Assembly (NCBI GenBank): GCA_017548365.1
Contig: JAFZAC010000027.1
Location: 1 to 64,000 of the forward strand
Direction of reading: 5' to 3'
DNA from: Muribaculaceae bacterium
GTDB taxonomy: Bacteria > Bacteroidota > Bacteroidia > Bacteroidales > Muribaculaceae
Length of the DNA: 64,000 nucleotides
This document shows, one piece after another, positions 8,417-17,352 of this stretch. The notes beneath the pieces were generated by a model that did no database searches, was not told the DNA's origin, and saw only the letters and a program-made list of their open reading frames with translations. Every line of letters begins with the position of its first letter. Position 1 is the first letter of the stretch. Position numbers and translations under genes: made by a program.

Positions 8417-9181
8417 ATGACAAAGATTATAGCTATTGCAAATCAAAAAGGAGGAGTTGGCAAGACCACAACAGCCATCAATTTGGCCGCCTCGCTTGCC
8501 ACATTAGACAAGAAAGTATTACTTATCGACGCCGACCCACAGGCAAATGCCACTTCGGGCCTCGGCATTGATCCACAGCAGCTTCAGTCGTCGGTATATG
8601 AATGCCTTGTCGATGATTACCCCATTGAAAGTGCCATGATGCACGATGTTGGAGTAGAAGGACTTGACGTGCTAGGTTCACGCATCGACCTAGTGGGCGC
8701 CGAGCTCGAGCTCATCAACAAGCCCCACCGTGAGAAAGTGCTTCGCTCAATGCTAGAAAGCTTGAAAAAGGATTACGATTATATACTTATAGACTGCAGT
8801 CCATCACTTGGGCTCATAACCGTCAATGCGTTAACTGCCGCACACAGCGTAATTATTCCTGTCCAAGCTGAGTATTTTGCTCTTGAGGGCATCAGTAAAC
8901 TGCTCAATACTGTGAGAATCATAAAGTCAAAACTCAACACACGTCTACACATCGAAGGATTCCTGCTCACCATGTATGACGCACGCTTGAGGCTTGCAAA
9001 CCAAATTTATGAGGAACTGAAGAGCCACTTTGGCGAGATTGTGTTCACCACAGTTATTCCACGCAACACGCGTTTGAGTGAGGCGCCAAGCCATGGTCTT
9101 CCAGCAATTCTTTACGACCCACAGAGCCGAGGAGCACTAAGCCACATTCAACTGGCACAGGAACTTATCGATAAATCTTAG
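8417..9181 (+). CDS. parA: Chromosome partitioning ATPase ParA/Soj
   Basis: 254 residues. The deviant Walker A KGGVGKTT (11-18), the DADPQANAT motif and IDCSPSLG are diagnostic of ParA/Soj, which moves ParB-parS complexes or regulates replication initiation. It lacks the N-terminal HTH of plasmid ParA types, fitting a chromosomal protein. The parB gene follows in the same direction, but after an unusual 262-bp gap that has its own promoter. Confidence 0.93.
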   Translation: MTKIIAIANQKGGVGKTTTAINLAASLATLDKKVLLIDADPQANATSGLGIDPQQLQSSVYECLVDDYPIESAMMHDVGVEGLDVLGSRIDLVGAELELINKPHREKVLRSMLESLKKDYDYILIDCSPSLGLITVNALTAAHSVIIPVQAEYFALEGISKLLNTVRIIKSKLNTRLHIEGFLLTMYDARLRLANQIYEELKSHFGEIVFTTVIPRNTRLSEAPSHGLPAILYDPQSRGALSHIQLAQELIDKS

Positions 9182-9393
9182 TTATTCATACTAATCAAAA
9201 TACTGGTTTAGGCAGCAAAGATTGTTGCTCCAATAGCTTGTTGCGACTTTATACCATGACAAGTTTTTTATTTCACTACAATAACGTTATGCTCACGACT
9301 ATGAGTTTCAAACAACGTTGTAATTATTATTTGATAATAGAGTGAATAGCTGTTAATAAACTAAAAATAAATGGTTTTAGCCATTTTTTTTTG

Positions 9394-9401
9394 TAACTTT
9401 G
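9394..9401 (+). promoter_or_regulatory. -7 box upstream of parB
   Basis: TAACTTTG, a perfect TAnnTTTG match, lies 43 bp before the parB ATG. No convincing upstream box is visible. The 262-bp parA-parB gap holds no other gene or parS-like palindrome that I can see. Confidence 0.5.
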
Positions 9402-9443
9402 CAGCCCGAAAGTAATTTATTTGAGAAAAGTAATAATTAGTAT

Positions 9444-10325
9444 ATGAAGCGAAATGCATTAGGGAGAGGACTTGACAGTCTTATTTCGGTTGATGAGATT
9501 CAGACTAGCGGATCTTCTGCTATCAGCGATATTGACATCAATCTAATTTCTCCCAATCCCGATCAGCCACGCACCACATTTGACGATGTGGCACTTGACG
9601 AACTCGCGGCATCAATACGTGAGGTGGGGATAATACAGCCTCTTACTTTGCGCAAGTTGGATGACGGGACCTACCAGATAATTTCGGGCGAGCGACGATT
9701 CAGAGCAGCCAAGAAAGCTAGTCTTGATAATGTTCCTGCTTACATTAGAGAGGCAAATGACAGTGAACTCACCGAGATGGCTCTAATCGAGAATATCCAA
9801 CGTGAGGACTTAAACGCAATAGAAATAGCCCTCACCTTCAAGAAGCTCATAGAGCAGTACAAGCTCACTCAAGAGCGCCTGAGCGAGCGCATCGGCAAAA
9901 GTCGCACTGCAATAGCCAATTTCCTTCGTTTGCTAAAATTGCCAGCTGAGATTCAGCTAGGTCTCCGCGACAAGTTGCTCGACATGGGCCATGCGCGTGC
10001 ACTCCTGTCGGTTGATGACCCTCACATGCAGTTAAATTTTTATAAAGAGACTATTAAAAAAGGTTTATCTGTAAGGCAAGTTGAGCAGTTGGTAAAGCAA
10101 TATCAAGAAAATGCAAATAAATCTAAAGATGCAGATGATAAGCCATCGAAGCGCCATACAGACGATGATTTCGGCATTCTCACCAAGCATCTTACCAAAG
10201 CATTTGGCGTCCCTGTAAAGATGTCATGCAACACACAGGGTAAAGGTAAAATAACATTTGCCTTTAACAGCGATGATGAACTTGACAGAATAATTACTAT
10301 CTTTGACCGTTTAAAAGATAAATAA
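9444..10325 (+). CDS. parB: Chromosome partitioning protein ParB/Spo0J
   Basis: 293 residues. The N-terminal CTP-binding ParB domain contains GERRFRAAK and the ENIQREDLN box. The central HTH (LTQERLSERIGKSRTAIANFLRLLKLP) binds parS, and a C-terminal dimerisation region follows a charged linker (about 225-240). It loads as a clamp on DNA around parS and partners with ParA encoded just upstream. Confidence 0.93.
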   Translation: MKRNALGRGLDSLISVDEIQTSGSSAISDIDINLISPNPDQPRTTFDDVALDELAASIREVGIIQPLTLRKLDDGTYQIISGERRFRAAKKASLDNVPAYIREANDSELTEMALIENIQREDLNAIEIALTFKKLIEQYKLTQERLSERIGKSRTAIANFLRLLKLPAEIQLGLRDKLLDMGHARALLSVDDPHMQLNFYKETIKKGLSVRQVEQLVKQYQENANKSKDADDKPSKRHTDDDFGILTKHLTKAFGVPVKMSCNTQGKGKITFAFNSDDELDRIITIFDRLKDK

Positions 10326-10337
10326 TATAGACATGGC

Positions 10338-10367
10338 GAGCCCTTCTTTACGGGTTAAAGAAGGCTC
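10338..10367 (+). terminator. Hairpin after parB
   Basis: An inverted repeat of about 12 bp (GAGCC.. to ..GGCTC, one bulged C) follows the parB stop by about 12 bp. The trailing T-run is short, so termination may be partial. Confidence 0.45.
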
Positions 10368-10381
10368 ATTGCTATGGATTT

Positions 10382-11095
10382 TTGAAAGTGAGAACAGGCG
10401 ATAAAACATCACAATCCACTTTGCGCGCTATAATCTTAATGGTGTGTGCTGTGATTGTAATTGCCTGCAACGCACAGGATTTGGACCCCCAAGTAACATA
10501 TGACTTGGATGTAGTTAACGACACAGTCATTCTTAACGACAGCACGGCCAGTTTCACTGCTGCCATAGTTAAGAAGGACACGACAATTACAATAGAGCAC
10601 AGGTTCAATCCCGATCCCATGCGAGCCATGTGGTTATCGGCATTGTGCCCTGGACTTGGACAGATATACAACCATCGATATTGGAAATTGCCAATAGTGA
10701 TTGGCGCATTTGTTGGACTTACCTACGGAACAACTTGGAACAATCGCATGTTAAATGACTATAGCAAGGCCTATCGTGACATTAGCGACAATGATCCAAA
10801 CACACGTAGTTACATGGATTTCTATCCTCCCACTGTTAAGGAGAGCGACCTTGACAAAACGTGGCTCACAAGCACACTTAAGAACCGCAAGGACTATTAT
10901 CGACGGTATCGCGATATCTGCATCATCAGCATGGCAGCGGTCTATCTTCTCAACGTGATAGATGCCTATGTCGATGCCTCGATGATGCATTTTGATGTGA
11001 CCCCCGATTTATCGATGCAATGGGGACTCACTGTGATAGACAGTAATGTGTCACCACTACCATCGATAGGTTTGGGATGCGCTCTGTCGTTTTGA
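10382..11095 (+). CDS. DUF5683 domain protein, exported
   Basis: An N-terminal hydrophobic segment acts as signal peptide (IILMVCAVIVIACNAQ). The DUF5683 core starts near residue 78, with MRAMWLSALCPGLGQIYNHRYWK, followed by further membrane-type segments. The family is Bacteroidetes-specific and of unknown function. Its position between parB and an MltD-like transglycosylase is familiar in the order. The start is unsure: no ATG opens the frame, so either TTG at 10382, GTG at 10388 or ATG at 10439 is used; the last would shorten the signal peptide to about 13 residues. Confidence 0.75.
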   Translation: MKVRTGDKTSQSTLRAIILMVCAVIVIACNAQDLDPQVTYDLDVVNDTVILNDSTASFTAAIVKKDTTITIEHRFNPDPMRAMWLSALCPGLGQIYNHRYWKLPIVIGAFVGLTYGTTWNNRMLNDYSKAYRDISDNDPNTRSYMDFYPPTVKESDLDKTWLTSTLKNRKDYYRRYRDICIISMAAVYLLNVIDAYVDASMMHFDVTPDLSMQWGLTVIDSNVSPLPSIGLGCALSF

Positions 11096-11144
11096 ATTGA
11101 GCAAAAGTAATGAAACTGATATTTATTCAGAAAAAATATAAGTT

Positions 11145-13562
11145 ATGAAATACAAAGTACTTTTATTAACATCGATTACATTGTTGACATCGGTTTTTGT
11201 CGGCAACGCCAAGAATGTCTTGGAGTTGAAACATTCAATTACCGATAATGCCATCGTCTATCCCTCCAGTTTCGAGACTGATACCAAGGCGATGATGGAG
11301 AATTGGTACCTTAAAAACTATGCGGTTATTGATCAAAACAGCATTGAGAACCGCGACTATGGCGAAGTGAGCGACAAGGTTTATATTCAGCGCCTTAAAG
11401 ATATGCCTACTTCAATAGAGATGCCATTCAACCAGATTGTAAAGAGTTATATTGAGCGTTATGTCAAGCGAGGACGCACACTCGTGGCTCAGATGCTTGG
11501 AATGGGAAGATATTACATGCCCATCTTTGAGGAAGCACTCGAAAGACACCAGCTACCACTCGAGCTCAAGTACATCCCCATCATTGAGTCGGCGCTGAAC
11601 CCTAATGCAGTTTCGCCAGCTGGTGCAGGTGGCTTGTGGCAATTCATGCCTGCTACCGGAAAGGGGCTTGGACTGGAGTTGAATTCACTCGTTGACGAGC
11701 GTCGTGACCCATACCGTTCCAGCGAAATGGCAGCGAAGTTTTTCAAACAACTCTACAACACCTATGGCGACTGGACTCTTGCAATTGCAGCCTATAACTG
11801 TGGTCCAGGCAATGTAAACAAGGCTATCAGGCGTTGCGGCAATGAGCACCCCGACTTCTGGGAAATCTACAACTACTTGCCCAAGGAGACTCGTGGCTAC
11901 GTGCCCGGTTTTATCGCTGCAACCTATGTGATGACCTACTACAACGAGCACAACATCCGCCCCACCCTCACCTCTAAACCTCTTGTCATTGACACTGTGA
12001 TGGTGAACTATAGAGTTAATTTCAGTCAAATTGCTCAAGTGCTCAACATTCCTGTAGAAGAGATTAGAATTCTCAATCCCCAATACCGTCAAGACGTTAT
12101 TCCTGGAACCTCTAGCCATTCTTACTCGCTGGCTTTGCCTTCACAGCAAGTTTACAGCTACATCATGGCCGAGAAGGAGATTTCCAAATATCATTCTAAG
12201 CAGTTTGAAGGACGTTCAACCGTTCAACCTGGTGACGTGAAGACAATTGTTGACGATGAAGTGATCGACGACAGGTTCCTGTATCACGAGGTAGTTGATG
12301 GTGAATATTTCGAAGATATTGCCGACCGATATGGAATGCAGTATGACGACTTGATGGAGCTTAATGGATTGACTTCAACCTCACTTACGCCAGGACAAGT
12401 ACTCAAAGTCAACAGACCTGGCGCCTCAAGCAGTGAGACAGTAATGGGTGGTTCCTATTATAGTGGAAATGAAAGTTACAGTTCACAAACAGCTTATGAG
12501 CCCAGAACTACCACACCTCCTGCCAGCACCCAACAACCAGCAGGCCCTTCAGGCCGAGACAACCGTCCCGTTCCACAGCCTTCGCGCAGCAGCACAACAC
12601 AATCGCAATCGAAACCGAGCACAACCACACAAAAGCCCGCTCAACAAACAACTGCTCAGCAGAAGCCTGCCACACAAACAACGCATGTCGTTAAAGAAGG
12701 AGATAATCTCACTCGCCTTGCCCAAACCTATAATGTGTCGCAAGACGCTATTATGGAATTAAACAACTTGACAAGCGAAAACATACTGATAGGTCAAAAA
12801 CTGAAGATTCCTGCCCCTGGAACTCAAGCATCCCGCAATTACAGAAGACCAACCCAGTCGCAGCCACAGTCAAGTTCTACCGGCAAAACTGTAAACCATG
12901 TGGTTCAAGAAGGCGATAACCTTACCCGCCTGGCAGCCAGATATAATGTATCACAAGAGAAAATCATGGAGGTCAATGGCCTTACAAGTGAAAATATTCA
13001 GATAGGTCAAGTGTTGAAAATACCTGCTAGCGGTAATGCTGCTTCCTATCAGCCAGCTAAGCCTGCTCCAAAACCTGCTCAGACTACTCAGCAGACTACT
13101 CAGCAGAAACCTGCTCAAACATCTCAGCAGAAACCTGCACAACAACAGCAGAAGCCCGCCCAGCAGAAGCCCGCTCAGCAAAAATCTACTCAGCAAAAAT
13201 CTACTCAGCAAAAATCTACTCAGCAGAAGACTACTCAGCAGAAGACTACTCAGCAGAAGACTACTCAGCAGAAAACTACTCAGCAGAAGACTACTCAACA
13301 GAAGACTACTCAGCAGAAGACTACTCAGCAGAAGACTACTCAGCAGAAGACTACTCAGCAGAAGACTCAGCAGAAGCCCGCTCAGCAAAAGACTCAGCAG
13401 AAGACTACTCAGCAGAAGACTCAGCAGAAGCCCGCTCAGCAAAAGACTCAGCAGAAGACTACTCAGCAGAAGACTCAGCAGAAGCCCGCTCAGCAAAAGA
13501 CTCAGCAGAAGCCTGCTCAACAAAAGACTGGCAACACTACTGTTAAACCAAAAAAGAAATAA
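11145..13562 (+). CDS. MltD-like lytic transglycosylase with three LysM domains and a long repeat tail
   Basis: Cleaves glycan strands of peptidoglycan in the periplasm. A signal peptide (about 1-22) precedes a GH23 transglycosylase domain (about 125-260) with catalytic Glu148 in IIESALNP, and with GGLWQFMPATG and AIAAYNCGPGNV. A divergent LysM (about 380-425) and two good LysM domains (about 513-558 and 584-628) bind peptidoglycan. From about residue 640 to the end is a low-complexity tail of STQQK, TTQQK and KPAQQK units, about 150 residues, coded by near-perfect 15-bp repeats. The tail makes it far longer (805) than usual MltD (450-500). Confidence 0.9.
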   Translation: MKYKVLLLTSITLLTSVFVGNAKNVLELKHSITDNAIVYPSSFETDTKAMMENWYLKNYAVIDQNSIENRDYGEVSDKVYIQRLKDMPTSIEMPFNQIVKSYIERYVKRGRTLVAQMLGMGRYYMPIFEEALERHQLPLELKYIPIIESALNPNAVSPAGAGGLWQFMPATGKGLGLELNSLVDERRDPYRSSEMAAKFFKQLYNTYGDWTLAIAAYNCGPGNVNKAIRRCGNEHPDFWEIYNYLPKETRGYVPGFIAATYVMTYYNEHNIRPTLTSKPLVIDTVMVNYRVNFSQIAQVLNIPVEEIRILNPQYRQDVIPGTSSHSYSLALPSQQVYSYIMAEKEISKYHSKQFEGRSTVQPGDVKTIVDDEVIDDRFLYHEVVDGEYFEDIADRYGMQYDDLMELNGLTSTSLTPGQVLKVNRPGASSSETVMGGSYYSGNESYSSQTAYEPRTTTPPASTQQPAGPSGRDNRPVPQPSRSSTTQSQSKPSTTTQKPAQQTTAQQKPATQTTHVVKEGDNLTRLAQTYNVSQDAIMELNNLTSENILIGQKLKIPAPGTQASRNYRRPTQSQPQSSSTGKTVNHVVQEGDNLTRLAARYNVSQEKIMEVNGLTSENIQIGQVLKIPASGNAASYQPAKPAPKPAQTTQQTTQQKPAQTSQQKPAQQQQKPAQQKPAQQKSTQQKSTQQKSTQQKTTQQKTTQQKTTQQKTTQQKTTQQKTTQQKTTQQKTTQQKTTQQKTQQKPAQQKTQQKTTQQKTQQKPAQQKTQQKTTQQKTQQKPAQQKTQQKPAQQKTGNTTVKPKKK
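13081..13530 (+). repeat. In-gene tandem repeat encoding (T/S)TQQK and KPAQQK units
   Basis: Starts as irregular CAGCAGAAACCTGC-like units, then a run of about 13 near-identical 15-bp units (13183-13366), then about three copies of a 54-bp higher-order unit combining KPAQQK, TQQK and TTQQK. All units are multiples of 3 bp, so gain or loss keeps the frame. The antisense open frame (Leu/Ser repeats) is an artefact of composition. Confidence 0.9.
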
Positions 13563-13605
13563 TAGCGCTTAAATAAAGGGGGTTATCCCTTGTAGCAATA
13601 AATTA

Positions 13606-13647
13606 CTGACCAAAAGACGCTTGATTGCTCTTTTGGTCAGTTTTTTA
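13606..13647 (+). terminator. Terminator of the transglycosylase gene
   Basis: A perfect 12-bp stem (13606-13617 with 13629-13640), an 11-nt loop and six T's (13641-13646). Confidence 0.85.
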
Positions 13648-13663
13648 TATTATCTTGCTTAAG

Positions 13664-13963
13664 TTATAACGCTTCGACAAGGAAACTGACAGGTCTAAAA
13701 CCATCGTTGCAGGAAAGCATGGCGCTGTGAGGATTTTTCATCCATCCATCAAAGAAGTTTCCGCCACACTCGGCAAGTTCTCTCACAAAAGGCAATAGCG
13801 TTTCCCATGCACTGTCGCACATTCCTTCGGGCCTCTGGCAGTTCTCAACGATAAAAGTTCGGCCAACTGTCATGTCGCAGGTATGCTCGATAGGGTTTTC
13901 AAACTTCTCTATCAAGTCCTTATAACACGCCATTCGCATCACTGTAATTTTTACCTTTTTCAT
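13664..13963 (-). CDS. TIGR04076 family protein
   Basis: A 99-residue Cys-containing soluble protein. The pattern of spaced Cys residues (MACYKDL, IEHTCDMTVG, NCQRPEGMCDSAW) and the end CNDGFRPVSFLVEAL fit the TIGR04076 family, whose function is unknown. The start at 13963 (MKKVKITVMR) is preferred; the longer frame overlaps the end of the dehydrogenase gene. It begins 13 bp after that gene, so the two probably share a transcript. Confidence 0.75.
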   Translation of the reverse strand: MKKVKITVMRMACYKDLIEKFENPIEHTCDMTVGRTFIVENCQRPEGMCDSAWETLLPFVRELAECGGNFFDGWMKNPHSAMLSCNDGFRPVSFLVEAL

Positions 13964-13976
13964 CGTTTTTGAATCT

Positions 13977-14939
13977 TTATTTTGGGTTGACAACATTGGT
14001 GGGGTGGCCTTCCATAAAGGAGCGTACATTTCCCACTACCACATCCATAAGACGCTGGCGAGCCTCAGGGCTAGTCCAACCAATGTGTGGTGTGAAATAG
14101 CAATTGTCAAGTGCGAGAAGAGGATTATCGGCAGCTGGTGGTTCCTGACACAACACGTCGACAGCAGCAGATGCGATAACTCCATTTTTCAAAGCCTCGG
14201 CAAGGTCTTCCTCCACAATGAGCGGTCCACGGCTAGTGTTGATAATCATTGCAGTCGACTTCATCAGTGAAAGACGGCGAGCGTTGACAATGCCGCGTGT
14301 ATCGGGTGTCAGAGGGCAGTGCAGACTCACTACATCACACTGACGAAACAAGTCGTCGAGTGTGTCAACGCGTGTAACGTATGGAGGTAGGACATCCTGA
14401 GGTTTGCTAGTGAAAGCAAGCACACGCATTCCCATAGCTGCCGCTATGCGTGCTACTGAGCCACCTATGTTGCCTAATCCCACTATTCCCATTGTCTTTC
14501 CTTCGAGCTCGATAAATGGTGCGCTGCAATAGGTGTAGTCTATGCTTCGGCTCCACACGCCTGCACGAGCCTCACGAGTGTAGTGTTCGGCGTGAGTGGT
14601 CATATTCAGGAGGTGGGCTATTGCTACTTGTGATACAGATGCTGTGCTATATGCTGGCACATTTGTGACAATTATGCCACGTTCGTTGGCTGCATCCAGA
14701 TCAACGATGTTGAATCCAGTAGCAATTACACCAATATATTTGAGGTTAGGCAGAGCTTCTATCAGCTTGCGGTCAAAGACCACCTTGTTGGTCAGCAAAA
14801 CGTCAGCGGGCAAAGCTCTTTCAATCATCTCCTCGGGCTTGCTTCGTGGATAGACCGTAACGTCACCTAATCTCTCCAGTGGCTCCCACGACAAGTCGCC
14901 AGGATTGCCCACATATCCGTCCAAAACTACAATTTTCAT
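13977..14939 (-). CDS. D-2-hydroxyacid dehydrogenase (hydroxypyruvate/glycerate dehydrogenase-like)
   Basis: 320 residues. An NAD-binding GLGNIGGSVA motif lies around 150, with catalytic-site features NTSRGPLI (Arg), DVLCQEPP (Glu) and FTPHIGW (His). These match the 2-hydroxyacid dehydrogenase family, most like glycerate/hydroxypyruvate dehydrogenases of Bacteroidales. The exact substrate is not determined by sequence. A glycerate 2-kinase gene elsewhere in this window (52480-53607) could act on the product. Confidence 0.85.
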   Translation of the reverse strand: MKIVVLDGYVGNPGDLSWEPLERLGDVTVYPRSKPEEMIERALPADVLLTNKVVFDRKLIEALPNLKYIGVIATGFNIVDLDAANERGIIVTNVPAYSTASVSQVAIAHLLNMTTHAEHYTREARAGVWSRSIDYTYCSAPFIELEGKTMGIVGLGNIGGSVARIAAAMGMRVLAFTSKPQDVLPPYVTRVDTLDDLFRQCDVVSLHCPLTPDTRGIVNARRLSLMKSTAMIINTSRGPLIVEEDLAEALKNGVIASAAVDVLCQEPPAADNPLLALDNCYFTPHIGWTSPEARQRLMDVVVGNVRSFMEGHPTNVVNPK

Positions 14940-15093
14940 GATTAAAATAGTTTTTGTTAATATTATTTATGTGCAAATATAAGCATATTCTCACAAAAAA
15001 ACAACCATCCCAGGAAAATCTGGAATGGCTGAATTGTATTTGGAAATATTGTTCCTATTTTTTCATGACTTTAGCAACAGTGCCGATTTAGGC

Positions 15094-16635
15094 TTAATTG
15101 CTACCAAGCAATATGTTGTACACTGCGGTGATATCAGCGCTAGTAATGGCGTTGTCGTTATTAACGTCGGCGCTGTTGATGTAGGTCTGGTCGCCGTTGA
15201 GCAGATAGTTGTATATCTCGGTAACGTCGGCTGCTGTGACAGCACCGTCACAGTTCACGTCGCCAGGAACAACAGTGATTGTTTTTGTGTAATTGATAGT
15301 ATAAACCTTAACAGTGTTTAGGTCGTTGCTCACTACAGCCACAAAGAGTTTGTAGCCATCGCTGGTTTCCACAACCTTCTTAACGAGGTATGCATGCTCG
15401 CTTACGTAGGTGGCGGCGATGTCACTGTCGGTAAAAGTCTCACCCTCGGCAAGGTCGAAGTTGTACTCATACACATCCTGAGAAAAGCCCTCAAGAGCAG
15501 CACCCTTGATTGTAATGCCAGTGATGGCGGCGTTATAGACCAGTGCGATATCGTCAACAAAAACCTGATCGCCGCTGCTGCCCTTGCCAGGGGTGGCATT
15601 AGTAGATAATGTCACAAGAAGTGCCTGACCATTAATAGTCTCATCGACATAGTTAAAAGGCACGGTAAACTCACTCCAACCGCATGTTTCAATTGTGTTG
15701 TTCTTGGCGGTAGCAAGTTTGTTAGTGTAATTCTGGTCCTCAGGGTCTTGATAGTAGGTGCCGTCGGTGATAATTGCGCTAATAGTAGCATATTTGTATG
15801 TGCTTTGTGGAGTGCCCTGTGTGAACTTCAGCCAGAACTTGATGGCATCGGGACGACCATGCATCACGGTGTAGTAGGGGTCGCCATTTTGGTCAACAGC
15901 TGTAGAACTCATATCCATTTGACTATGGTTTGCAGTGTTTGTTGCGCTCATGCTCCCTGCATTAAGGCGACCTGTAGTCATGGTTCCGTTGTTCACAATA
16001 CCAAAAGTGCTTCCCGATGTGATGACAGCACTGGTACCTGTAGCTCCTGTGCGCACATCAGTGCTAGGTGCTAAAGTGCCTTTCGCACTACCTGCAAGAG
16101 TGCCAGTTGCACTCTTAAATCCGTGCCAAGCAATGGGCTCGTTGTTGGCCTTGTATTCCTCGAAGCCGCTGTTCTTGATTTGATATCCCGTGAGCTCGCC
16201 ATCCTGTGCGAATTTCACATTGATTGTTTGTCCAAGTTCGGCCATGTATATATCAATGTTGGTGGTCATGGCAAATTGGTTAAATGCCAGTACCATATTG
16301 ATGGGTACATTACCCAGCATAGGGCCTATCCAGGAATCATAGTTGGAATCATCGCCTTCGGTGATTGTGATATCCTGACTTGTGACAATGCTTGTCAAAC
16401 CATTGCTAGTGGTACCGGGAGCTGTAACCACGATGTTTCCCACGGGAATCCCGTCCATAACGAAGTTGTTGATGCTCAAAGTGTAGTCGTTGCCACTTTG
16501 AACAACACTGATAGTAGATTGGGTATTGGTGCTCTGACCGTTAACATTGACGGTCAGGTTTCCGGTGTAATTTGTTGCCAATGCTGCTAGCGCAGTCACT
16601 GCAACGAGCATTGTAGAAAATAGTTTTTTCATCAT
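15094..16635 (-). CDS. Secreted calycin-like / PCMD protein with C-terminal dockerin
   Basis: 513 residues with signal peptide (1-20). An N-terminal calycin-like domain (about 22-150: YTGNLTVNVNG, YTLSINNF, MLGNVPIN) is close to the whole of the neighbouring 181-residue protein. A central region (about 150-375) with AWHGFKSATG, a galactose-binding-like fold and VFVDDIAL fits the putative carbohydrate metabolism (PCMD) type. The C-terminus has a type I dockerin with two Ca-binding repeats (DVNCDGAVTAADVTEIYNYLL and DVNNDNAITSADITAVYNILL types). No cohesin gene is visible. Probably surface glycan-related; the ligand is unknown. Confidence 0.78.
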   Translation of the reverse strand: MMKKLFSTMLVAVTALAALATNYTGNLTVNVNGQSTNTQSTISVVQSGNDYTLSINNFVMDGIPVGNIVVTAPGTTSNGLTSIVTSQDITITEGDDSNYDSWIGPMLGNVPINMVLAFNQFAMTTNIDIYMAELGQTINVKFAQDGELTGYQIKNSGFEEYKANNEPIAWHGFKSATGTLAGSAKGTLAPSTDVRTGATGTSAVITSGSTFGIVNNGTMTTGRLNAGSMSATNTANHSQMDMSSTAVDQNGDPYYTVMHGRPDAIKFWLKFTQGTPQSTYKYATISAIITDGTYYQDPEDQNYTNKLATAKNNTIETCGWSEFTVPFNYVDETINGQALLVTLSTNATPGKGSSGDQVFVDDIALVYNAAITGITIKGAALEGFSQDVYEYNFDLAEGETFTDSDIAATYVSEHAYLVKKVVETSDGYKLFVAVVSNDLNTVKVYTINYTKTITVVPGDVNCDGAVTAADVTEIYNYLLNGDQTYINSADVNNDNAITSADITAVYNILLGSN

Positions 16636-16719
16636 TTTTTATATAAATTATTTACCTGTTGGATGCATGATTATAAGCGTAAGTGTCAATTGCCAGCACT
16701 TAACACTTAGTTCTGAAAA

Positions 16720-17265
16720 TTAGTTGCCCAAAAGAATATTATAAATAGCTGTGATATCACCAGCGGTTACAACGCCGTCGCCGTCAACATCACCAAATTT
16801 GCCATTGTAGTCTGGAGTCTCAAACTTCACGTAAATGAACTGTTCAAGAGCTGATCTCATATCGATGTCGATGTCTGCCTTAGCCTTGGTTCCATCGAAT
16901 TGTGCTGCAAGGATGATGGGAACTTCACCCAGCATTGGGCCCAGCCAGAAAGGCATGTTGGGATCGTCACCGTCGGTGATGGTGATGTTTTGGTCAGCGA
17001 CTACAGTAGTAACGCCATTGATGGTGTAACCTTTCATGTTGTCTAGAACAATGTTACCTACTCCCATTGGGCTACCATCGTTGTCAAGAGCAAAGTTGTT
17101 GATGCTCAGCTTGTAGGTGCCATCTTCGTTTTGAACGATGTTGATGGTGGTTTCTTGTGTTCCACCCTCGCCATTGATTGACACGGTGATTTTACCGGCA
17201 TAATCGGTAGCAAAAGCGCTCATAGCAAGAGCAGCTGCAGCGATAAAAGTAAAAAATTTCTTCAT
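16720..17265 (-). CDS. Small secreted calycin-like protein with half dockerin
   Basis: 181 residues: signal peptide (1-19), a calycin-like domain (about 20-150) clearly paralogous to the N-terminus of the next gene downstream (shared YAGKITVSING, LSINNFAL, GPMLGEVPI), then a single dockerin-type Ca-binding repeat (DVDGDGVVTAGDITAIYNILL). It lies 84 bp upstream of that paralogue on the same strand, which suggests tandem duplication followed by insertion of a PCMD-like domain in one copy. Confidence 0.78.
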   Translation of the reverse strand: MKKFFTFIAAAALAMSAFATDYAGKITVSINGEGGTQETTINIVQNEDGTYKLSINNFALDNDGSPMGVGNIVLDNMKGYTINGVTTVVADQNITITDGDDPNMPFWLGPMLGEVPIILAAQFDGTKAKADIDIDMRSALEQFIYVKFETPDYNGKFGDVDGDGVVTAGDITAIYNILLGN

Positions 17266-17352
17266 GATTTAAACTTTTAAATTATAATTGTTATTTTAAG
17301 AAATCAAATGATTTAAAGGAATTAAAATTTAGTTCTATTTACCCTTCATGCC

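Noticed and set aside
12951..13523. Long minus-strand open frame with Leu/Ser repeats inside the transglycosylase gene
   Set aside because: It is the antisense reading of the 15-bp repeats; a repeat unit without stops in one frame is often open in the others. No start signal or promoter.
13183..13540. CRISPR-like array
   Set aside because: Repeats are 15 bp without unique spacers and lie in frame inside a gene.
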